Shown here piece after piece: positions 1 to 6,129 of a stretch of DNA of 6,129 nt. The notes under the pieces were generated by a model. The model did not search any database and was not told the origin of the DNA. It worked only from the letters and a program-made list of their open reading frames with translations. A program made the position numbers and the translations under genes. The stretch's first letter is position 1. Each line of letters begins with the position of its first letter. The DNA is from Anaerolineales bacterium (lineage in GTDB: Bacteria > Chloroflexota > Anaerolineae > Anaerolineales > DRMV01): NCBI GenBank assembly GCA_027044735.1, contig JALUBW010000160.1, positions 4,681-10,809 of the forward strand, read 5' to 3'.

Positions 1-1349
1 CCAAGGTTCTTTTCCTTCACCGGACCCATAAAGACCTTTTGGAGCATAACCAAAATGTACACCGCCGCCAAAATAATGCCGGTAGCCGCAAAAATAGTGA
101 AAACGGGGCCCAAAACCGATGACTTGAACGCGCCTAACAAGATGGTAAATTCGCCGATAAACCCGTTCAAACCGGGCAAGCCCATGGAAGAGAGCGCCAC
201 AACGATGGAGAAAGCGCCGTAAATCGGCATGATCTTCCACAAGCCGCCGAAGGCGTTGAGGTCGCGGGTGTGCGTGCGTTCGTAAATCACACCCACGATA
301 AGGAACAATGCGCCCGTGCTGAGGCCGTGGTTGATCATCTGCAAAATGCCGCCCTCAATGCCCAAGGGGTTGAGGGCAAACAAGCCCAACATCACGAAGC
401 CCAAGTGGCTCACCGACGTGTAGGCCACCAGTTTCTTGAAGTCTTTTTGAGCATAGGCGACCATCGCGCCGTAAATGATGCCGATAATCGCCAGCACCGC
501 GATGGGCACCGCGTATTTCACCGACGCTTGGGGGAAGAGCGACAGGTTGAAGCGCAGGAAGCCGTAAGTGCCCATCTTCAGCAAGACGCCCGCCAGAATG
601 ACCGAACCGGCGGTGGGCGCTTCCACATGGGCGTCGGGCAACCACGAGTGCAGCGGCCACATGGGCACTTTGATGGCAAAGGCCAGCGCAAAGGCGAGGA
701 ACAGCCACGATTGCAGGTGGAGCGGCAAATTCACGCCCTTAGCCAGCAGGTCGGGCAGGTAGAAGGTGCCTTGGCTCAAGCCCAGCCACAAAATGGCAAG
801 CAACATCAGCACCGAGCCGACCATGGTGTAGAGCATGAACTTGATGGCCGAGTAGGTGCGCCGCGGGCCGCCCCAAATGCCGATGATGAAGTACATCGGC
901 ACCAGGCTGAACTCCCAGAACACGAAGAAGGTGAACAGATCCAGCGCCAGGAAAACGCCCAACATGCCGACTTCCATGACCAGGAAGGCGATGGTGAATT
1001 CCTTGACGCGGTCCTCAATCGCCGTCCACGCGGAGAAAATGGAAATCGGCGTCAGCAGGGTGGTCAGCAGCACCAGCAAGATGCTCAAGCCGTCCACGCC
1101 CATGGCGTAGTGGATTTCAAAACCGCCGGTTTTCATCCAGATTTTGTCGTACACCATCTGGAAGTTGGGGTTTTGCGCGTGGAACATGCTCAGCATCCAC
1201 AGCGAAACGAAGAACGAGACCAGGGAAGTCACCACCGCCACCCAGCGGATGGCGTCTTTCCGTTCCCGCGGGATGAGCAAAATAATCGCCACCCCCACCA
1301 GAGGGAAGAAGGTCATCAGGTTGAGCGGATTCATCAGGAAGTCCATCAT
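1..1349 (-). CDS. nuoM: NADH-quinone oxidoreductase subunit M (NuoM), 3' end cut by window edge
   Basis: Antiporter-like proton-pumping subunit of the complex I membrane arm (Mrp antiporter family, ND4 in mitochondria). I translated 449 codons without a stop from the ATG at 1347-1349; the frame runs off the left edge with two bases left over. The family is about 490-510 residues, so the last membrane segments are missing. Key charged residues are in place: Glu146 in FWEFSLVPMYF (E. coli Glu144), Lys227 in FAIKVPMWPLHSWLPDAHVEAP (Lys234), Lys258 in LLKMGTYGFLRF (Lys265) and Glu400 in GLNGFIGEF (Glu407). The segment DFKKLVAYTSVSHLGFV at about 303-319 is also typical. The start is ambiguous between two consecutive ATG codons. 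It follows nuoL after 54 bp. NuoL is the nearest alternative, but the VPMWPLHSWLPDAHVEAPTAGSV signature and the short N-terminus favour NuoM. Confidence 0.97.
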   Translation of the reverse strand, partial: MMDFLMNPLNLMTFFPLVGVAIILLIPRERKDAIRWVAVVTSLVSFFVSLWMLSMFHAQNPNFQMVYDKIWMKTGGFEIHYAMGVDGLSILLVLLTTLLTPISIFSAWTAIEDRVKEFTIAFLVMEVGMLGVFLALDLFTFFVFWEFSLVPMYFIIGIWGGPRRTYSAIKFMLYTMVGSVLMLLAILWLGLSQGTFYLPDLLAKGVNLPLHLQSWLFLAFALAFAIKVPMWPLHSWLPDAHVEAPTAGSVILAGVLLKMGTYGFLRFNLSLFPQASVKYAVPIAVLAIIGIIYGAMVAYAQKDFKKLVAYTSVSHLGFVMLGLFALNPLGIEGGILQMINHGLSTGALFLIVGVIYERTHTRDLNAFGGLWKIMPIYGAFSIVVALSSMGLPGLNGFIGEFTILLGAFKSSVLGPVFTIFAATGIILAAVYILVMLQKVFMGPVKEKNL

Positions 1350-1403
1350 GCTACCTCGCCTTTAGTTAGGATTCTTCCAACGCATAAACGCGACGGTACA
1401 ATT
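1350..1403 (-). other. nuoL-nuoM spacer without a clear repeat array
   Basis: This 54-bp gap holds the nuoM ribosome binding site but no recognisable tandem array. The start-proximal part (CCTAACTAAAGGCGAGGTAGC, split here as CCTAAC, TAAAGG, CGAGGTAGC) resembles the end of the nuoK leader (CCTAAC, GAAGTAA, CGAGGCAGCG). It may be a decayed remnant of the octamer repeat. No hairpin followed by a T-run was seen, so nuoM is probably cotranscribed with nuoL. Confidence 0.5.
1354..1358 (-). promoter_or_regulatory. Ribosome binding site of nuoM
   Basis: The coding strand reads GGCGAGGTAGC directly before ATGATG. CGAGG lies 4 nt before the first ATG (1347-1349) and 7 nt before the second (1344-1346). 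The other CGAGG sites in this window sit 5 or 8 nt before their starts, so spacing does not decide between the two ATGs. The choice changes the protein by one residue. Confidence 0.7.
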
Positions 1404-3413
<2,010 letters not shown>

Positions 3414-3416
3414 GGG

Positions 3417-3719
3417 TTATCCCTTCAACCGGTGCAGGGTGTCAATGTCCACCGATTTTCTGGTGCGGAAGATGGTAACCAGAATAGCCAGCCCCACGGC
3501 CACCTCGGCCGCGGCGACCGTCATTACAAAGAAAACCGCAATTTGCCCATCCAGCGCGCCGAACTCGGCGGCAAAAGCCACAAAAGCGAGGTTGGCGGCG
3601 TTGAGCATCAACTCAATCGCCATGTAAATCACCAACGCATTGCGGCGCACCAACACGCCCGCAACCCCGATGATGAACAGCACCGCCGAAAGGGCAAGTA
3701 AATAATTTGTGAGTACCAT
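3417..3719 (-). CDS. nuoK: NADH-quinone oxidoreductase subunit K (NuoK)
   Basis: Small membrane subunit of complex I (ND4L homologue, MrpC-like) between the quinone-module subunits and the first antiporter-like subunit. It is 100 residues, exactly the usual length, with three hydrophobic segments at roughly 3-22, 27-50 and 58-84. The two proton-path glutamates fall at the E. coli positions: Glu36 in [13 protein letters not shown] and Glu72 in [12 protein letters not shown]. The start ATG is 5 nt downstream of CGAGG (3725-3729). It lies 148 bp after nuoJ, across a repeat array, and its stop codon is 3 bp before the nuoL start. No residue looks out of place. Confidence 0.98.
   Translation of the reverse strand: MVLTNYLLALSAVLFIIGVAGVLVRRNALVIYMAIELMLNAANLAFVAFAAEFGALDGQIAVFFVMTVAAAEVAVGLAILVTIFRTRKSVDIDTLHRLKG
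3421..3425 (-). promoter_or_regulatory. Ribosome binding site of nuoL inside the nuoK 3' end
   Basis: The last codons of nuoK (AAG GGA TAA) contain AAGGG, 7 nt before the nuoL ATG at 3411-3413. This decides the nuoL start and implies coupling to nuoK translation. It is the only leader in the window whose Shine-Dalgarno is not CGAGG and not repeat-derived. Confidence 0.75.
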
Positions 3720-3867
3720 CGCTGCCTCGTTACTTCGTTAGGTCGTTAGGTCGTTGCGTCGTCCCTATCTTCCTATCAACCTATCTTCCCTAACTCGCCA
3801 ATCCTAAATCGCAAATCGCAACTCGCAAATCGCAATTCGCTACTCTTCACTCGCCATTCGCAATTTT
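3720..3867 (-). repeat. Composite tandem repeat array filling the nuoJ-nuoK gap
   Basis: The 148 bp are almost wholly short tandem repeats, read here on the plus strand. Octamers: cgctgcct (3720-3727), cgttactt, cgttaggt, cgttaggt, cgttgcgt (to 3759), plus a partial unit. A second octamer type follows: cctatctt, cctatcaa, cctatctt (3764-3787). Then come ten heptamers at 3793-3862: actcgcc, aatccta, aatcgca, aatcgca, actcgca, aatcgca, attcgct, actcttc, actcgcc, attcgca. On the coding strand the order is heptamers, GATAGG-type, AACG-type, then nuoK. The unit next to nuoK reads AGGCAGCG and, with the preceding CG, forms the CGAGG ribosome binding site. There are no spacers and no inverted-repeat ends, so it is neither a CRISPR array nor an insertion sequence. 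Function is unknown. Confidence 0.92.
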
Positions 3868-4368
3868 TCACTCCCTCGTCAACACCACCGCGCCCACCGC
3901 GGCGACCAGCAGCAGCACCGAAGTCACCTCAAAGGGGAGCAAGTAGCGGTTGAAGAGCAAATTGCCGATGGCCGCAGGGCTGCCAAAGCCAGCCTCAGCG
4001 CAAGAAAGCGCGCCCAGTTTGCCCACCTTGGCCGCGAAAGCGTACACCACTTCCACCAAAAAGAGCAGGGTCAGGCCAAAGGCTACGGGGCGCTGCCAGC
4101 CGATGGGGCCGCCGGCTTCGGCCAACTTCTGCGGGCCGAGGATCATCACCGCGAAGAGGAAAAGCACCATGATCGCGCCCGCGTACACCGTTACCTGCGC
4201 CAAAGCGACAAACGGCGCGCCCAAAATCAGGTAAAGCACCGCCAACGTCAGCATCACCAGCACCAGAAACAGCACTGAATACACGGTGTTGCGGGAAAAC
4301 AACATCCCCAACGCCGCGCCGACGGCGATCAGGGCTAAAACCAACAAAACGAGTAGGTCAATACTCAT
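3868..4368 (-). CDS. nuoJ: NADH-quinone oxidoreductase subunit J (NuoJ)
   Basis: Membrane subunit of complex I (ND6 homologue), 166 residues, a usual bacterial length. Its third membrane helix, about 52-77, carries the family signature ALAQVTVYAGAIMVLFLFAVMIL. Tyr62 and the following Gly lie where the helix is distorted in solved complexes, a region tied to coupling of quinone chemistry to proton transfer. Gln58 sits where E. coli NuoJ has a Glu. The C-terminal IGNLLFNRYLLPFEVTSVLLLVAAVGAVVL, about 134-163, matches the conserved last helix. The ATG at 4366-4368 lies 5 nt after CGAGG (4374-4378). It follows nuoI across a 45-bp heptamer array and precedes the 148-bp array before nuoK. Confidence 0.97.
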   Translation of the reverse strand: MSIDLLVLLVLALIAVGAALGMLFSRNTVYSVLFLVLVMLTLAVLYLILGAPFVALAQVTVYAGAIMVLFLFAVMILGPQKLAEAGGPIGWQRPVAFGLTLLFLVEVVYAFAAKVGKLGALSCAEAGFGSPAAIGNLLFNRYLLPFEVTSVLLLVAAVGAVVLTRE

Positions 4369-4413
4369 AGAGGCCTCGCAAATCGCTAATCGCGAATCGC
4401 AATTCGCAACTCA
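4369..4413 (-). repeat. Heptamer repeat array filling the nuoI-nuoJ gap
   Basis: On the plus strand the heptamers run in register from 4374: cctcgca, aatcgct, aatcgcg, aatcgca, attcgca, actcact. The last one overlaps the nuoI stop codon (cta, 4414-4416). The octamer blocks seen in the other gaps are absent. The first unit, TGCGAGG on the coding strand, carries the nuoJ ribosome binding site, so here a heptamer rather than an octamer supplies it. The whole gap is repeat plus the 5-nt spacer CCTCT before the ATG. Confidence 0.88.
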
Positions 4414-4932
4414 CTATTCTCTCTTTACCACCACCTGCGGCACGGGGGGCATATCAACCCCACCCTCGGTTTTCTGGGGCGTGGGCTGGCCGCCGGGGGG
4501 AACCGGTTCCAGCAGCATTTCCTTGGTGTAAATGGCCTGCCGCCGGTCGGTGAAACTCAGTTCGTAGTTGTCTTCAAGCACAATGGCCTGCGTGGGGCAC
4601 GCATCCATGCAATAGCCGCAGAAAATGCAGCGGGACATATTGATTTCGTAAACGCGTGCGTAGCGCTCGCCGGGGGAATAACGCGCTTCGTCGGTGTTTT
4701 CCGCGGCTTCCACGAAGATAGCGCCCGAAGGGCAAGCCGCCGCGCACAGCGCACAGCCGATGCACCGCTCCAGCCCGTTGTCGTAGCGCTTGAGCACGTG
4801 CCGCCCGCGGAAACGCGTCCGCACCTTGCGCCGCTGCTCCGGATACTGGATGGTCACCGGCTTTTCCAGCATCTGGCTGAACGTCGTCCAATAGCCCTTG
4901 AAAATCGCCGAAATGTCATCAAAAACGGACAT
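4414..4932 (-). CDS. nuoI: NADH-quinone oxidoreductase subunit I (NuoI), two [4Fe-4S] ferredoxin-type subunit
   Basis: Iron-sulfur subunit (TYKY/Nqo9 family) that passes electrons through clusters N6a and N6b toward the quinone site, docked on NuoH. It is 172 residues. Two complete CxxCxxCxxxCP motifs are visible: Cys57, 60, 63, 67 (CIGCALCAAACP) and Cys102, 105, 108, 112 (CIFCGYCMDACP). In such paired motifs the fourth Cys of each usually ligates the other cluster. The N-terminal 30 residues hold the amphipathic part that contacts the membrane arm. A Pro/Gly-rich tail from about 142 onward extends past the conserved core. The linker ENTDEARYSPGERYARVYEIN is of the kind I associate with Chloroflexota and actinobacterial proteins. 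The ATG is 5 nt after CGAGG (4938-4942). It lies between nuoH and nuoJ, each separated by a repeat array. Confidence 0.98.
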   Translation of the reverse strand: MSVFDDISAIFKGYWTTFSQMLEKPVTIQYPEQRRKVRTRFRGRHVLKRYDNGLERCIGCALCAAACPSGAIFVEAAENTDEARYSPGERYARVYEINMSRCIFCGYCMDACPTQAIVLEDNYELSFTDRRQAIYTKEMLLEPVPPGGQPTPQKTEGGVDMPPVPQVVVKRE

Positions 4933-5052
4933 GGTTGCCTCGTGAATTCGTTACTTCGTTACGTCGTTCCTATCTTCCTATCAACCTATCCGACCTATCT
5001 CCCTAAATCGCCAATCCTAAATCGCAACTCGCAACTCGCCACTCGCCATCCC
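4933..5052 (-). repeat. Composite tandem repeat array filling the nuoH-nuoI gap
   Basis: This 120-bp gap has the same three blocks in the same order as the nuoJ-nuoK gap. Plus-strand units: octamers ggttgcct (4933-4940), cgtgaatt, cgttactt, cgttacgt and a half unit cgtt (to 4968); then cctatctt, cctatcaa, a 9-bp cctatccga, cctatctc (4969-5001); then heptamers aatcgcc, aatccta, aatcgca, actcgca, actcgcc, actcgcc (5006-5047), ending 5 bp from the nuoH stop. The first octamer supplies the nuoI ribosome binding site. The exceptional heptamer aatccta sits second in the row here and in the nuoJ-nuoK array, which points to shared ancestry of whole composites. Function is unknown. Confidence 0.92.
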
Positions 5053-6057
5053 CTACCCACCGAGCACCACAATCGCTACCGCGGTCAGGAAGACGTTGAG
5101 CAGCGCCAGCGGGAAGAGCACCTTCCAGCCGAAAGCCATCAGGCGGTCGTAGCGCAGGCGGGGGAGGGTGGCGCGAGTCCAAATGGCGAAGAACACCAGC
5201 ACCAAAATCTTGACGAACATATACACCGGCCCAAGCCACGGGTGCGCCGCCACGCCGGGGCCGTAGTAGCCGCCGAGGAAAAGCGCCGCGATGATGGCGC
5301 TCATCGCCACCACCTTGATGTACTCGGCCATGAAAAAGAGCGCGAACCGCATCCCGCTGTACTCGGTGTGATAGCCGCCGGTAAGTTCCTGCTCGGCTTC
5401 GGGCAGGTCAAAGGGCGAGCGGTTGATTTCCGCGAAGGCCGCAATCAGGAAGATGATGAACGCCAGCGGTTGGTACACGATGAACCAAACCGACTTCTGC
5501 GCTTCCACAATTTTGACCAAACTCATGGAACCGGCGATGAGGATGGGCCCAACCAGCGCCAACCCCAAGGCCAGTTCGTAACTGATCATCTGCGCCGCGG
5601 AGCGCAAGCCGCCCAGAAGGGAGTATTTGTTGTTGGAAGACCACCCCGCGAGCACAATGCCATACACCGCTAACGAGCCGACCGCCACGATGTAGAGGGT
5701 GGCGACGTTGATGTCCGCGAGGTAAAGGTGCGCCGTGCGGCCGAAGAAAGGCACCTCCCCGCCCCAGGGGATCACCGCGGCGATGAGGAAAGCGGGGATG
5801 ACCGTGATGATGGGCGCTAAGGTGAAAAGCACCTTGTCGGCCTTTGCGGGGATGAACTCTTCTTTGAAGATGAGTTTGAGCCCGTCGGCCGCGGGCTGCA
5901 ACAAGCCCCACGGTCCGGCGCGGTTGGGGCCGATGCGCACCTGAATGCGCGCAATCGCCTTCCGCTCGTAGTAGGTCGCATACGCGAACCCGGTGAGCAG
6001 GATGATGATGAGAATGATGGCCTTGATAGCCCAAATGCCGAACATGGATGCGGTCAC
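5053..6057 (-). CDS. nuoH: NADH-quinone oxidoreductase subunit H (NuoH)
   Basis: Membrane subunit (ND1 homologue) that forms much of the quinone-binding chamber and joins the peripheral and membrane arms. It is 334 residues, a normal length, with about eight expected membrane helices. Family signatures are YYERKAIARIQVRIGPNRAG at about 29-48, GWSSNNKYSLLGGLRSAAQM at about 138-157, AEINRSPFDLPEAEQELTGG at about 209-228, GYHTEYSGMRFALFFMAEY at about 228-246 and TRATLPRLRYDRLM at about 294-307. The acidic residues of the E-channel region (Glu210, Asp217, Glu220, Glu222) are present. I use the GTG at 6055-6057, because CGAGG lies 8 nt before it. The internal ATG (6043-6045, Met5) would be 20 nt from that site. 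It is the first gene in the window; nuoG would be expected upstream. Confidence 0.98.
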   Translation of the reverse strand: MTASMFGIWAIKAIILIIILLTGFAYATYYERKAIARIQVRIGPNRAGPWGLLQPAADGLKLIFKEEFIPAKADKVLFTLAPIITVIPAFLIAAVIPWGGEVPFFGRTAHLYLADINVATLYIVAVGSLAVYGIVLAGWSSNNKYSLLGGLRSAAQMISYELALGLALVGPILIAGSMSLVKIVEAQKSVWFIVYQPLAFIIFLIAAFAEINRSPFDLPEAEQELTGGYHTEYSGMRFALFFMAEYIKVVAMSAIIAALFLGGYYGPGVAAHPWLGPVYMFVKILVLVFFAIWTRATLPRLRYDRLMAFGWKVLFPLALLNVFLTAVAIVVLGG

Positions 6058-6129
6058 GGTCGTTACCTCGTTACTTCGTTACGTCGTTACGTCGTTGCGT
6101 CGTTCCTATCTTCCTAAATCGCCAATCGC
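6058..6129 (-). repeat. Composite tandem repeat array in the nuoH leader, cut by window edge
   Basis: This is the same composite again. Plus-strand octamers are cgttacct, cgttactt, cgttacgt, cgttacgt, cgttgcgt and half unit cgtt (6061-6104). One cctatctt follows (6105-6112), then ccta and the heptamers aatcgcc and aatcgc- (6117-6129), which run off the edge. The AACG-type block is the most regular of the four arrays, with five full units. The GATAGG-type block is reduced to one unit. The upstream gene and total array length cannot be seen. Confidence 0.9.
6066..6070 (-). promoter_or_regulatory. Ribosome binding site supporting the GTG start of nuoH
   Basis: The coding strand reads CGAGGTAACGACC then GTG, giving 8 nt of spacing. 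The site is formed where the octamer AGGTAACG follows the CG of the previous repeat unit. No other Shine-Dalgarno candidate lies nearer the internal ATG at 6043-6045. Confidence 0.65.

Noticed and set aside
3720..3867. CRISPR array
   Set aside because: The units are 7-8 bp, directly adjacent and degenerate. There are no unique spacers and no 24-37 bp repeats.
3720..3867. Insertion sequence or MITE in the gap
   Set aside because: No terminal inverted repeats, no target-site duplication and no transposase remnant were seen; the sequence is direct repeats only.
3856..3870. Rho-independent terminator after nuoJ, suggested by the T-run attttt
   Set aside because: On the coding strand this is an A-run at the stop codon, not a T-run, and no stable hairpin precedes it. 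The operon should be read through.
5003..5239. Minus-strand frame (78 codons) overlapping the nuoH 3' end and the repeat array
   Set aside because: It is out of frame with nuoH. Its C-terminal part is translated repeat, and it has no recognisable domain or ribosome binding site.
4798..5673. Plus-strand frame (291 codons) over nuoI, the repeat array and nuoH
   Set aside because: Antisense to two conserved genes and crossing the repeat array. The product is charged and low in complexity, with no family likeness.

Overview
The window is one strand of a respiratory complex I (NDH-1, proton-pumping NADH:quinone oxidoreductase) operon. All six genes are on the minus strand, so transcription runs from the right edge to the left edge: nuoH, nuoI, nuoJ, nuoK, nuoL, and nuoM, which is cut by the left edge. 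This is the canonical bacterial nuo order. nuoA-G would be expected off the right edge and nuoN off the left edge. Five subunits form the membrane arm; NuoI carries two [4Fe-4S] clusters and links the arm to the peripheral electron chain. All the key proton-path and cluster residues I checked are present, so the encoded complex looks functional.

Layout: 6058-6129 is the leader of nuoH, a tandem repeat array running off the window. nuoH is 5053-6057, followed by a 120-bp repeat array, nuoI (4414-4932), a 45-bp repeat array, nuoJ (3868-4368), a 148-bp repeat array and nuoK (3417-3719). A 3-bp gap precedes nuoL (1404-3413), then a 54-bp spacer and nuoM (1349 down to the edge). No transposon, tRNA, rRNA, CRISPR array or convincing terminator or promoter was seen. 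There is no gene-free stretch over 300 bp.

The unusual part is the intergenic DNA. Four of the five complete or partial leaders long enough to hold anything are made almost entirely of degenerate 7- and 8-bp tandem repeats. Read 5' to 3' on the coding strand, these come in a fixed order: heptamers of type TGCGANT, then octamers of type GATAGGNN, then octamers of type ANNTAACG. The last repeat unit before each gene supplies its Shine-Dalgarno sequence (CGAGG, usually 5 nt before the start codon). Known complex I genes are therefore separated by what looks like a dispersed composite repeat family fused to the ribosome binding sites.

Organism: a moderately GC-rich bacterium with a full 14-gene type nuo operon. 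The NuoI sequence style (an ENTDEARYSPGERY segment between the two cluster motifs) and the long His/Asp-rich loop in NuoL suggest Chloroflexota, perhaps an Anaerolineae-like lineage. This is a tentative judgement from memory of the families, not from a search.
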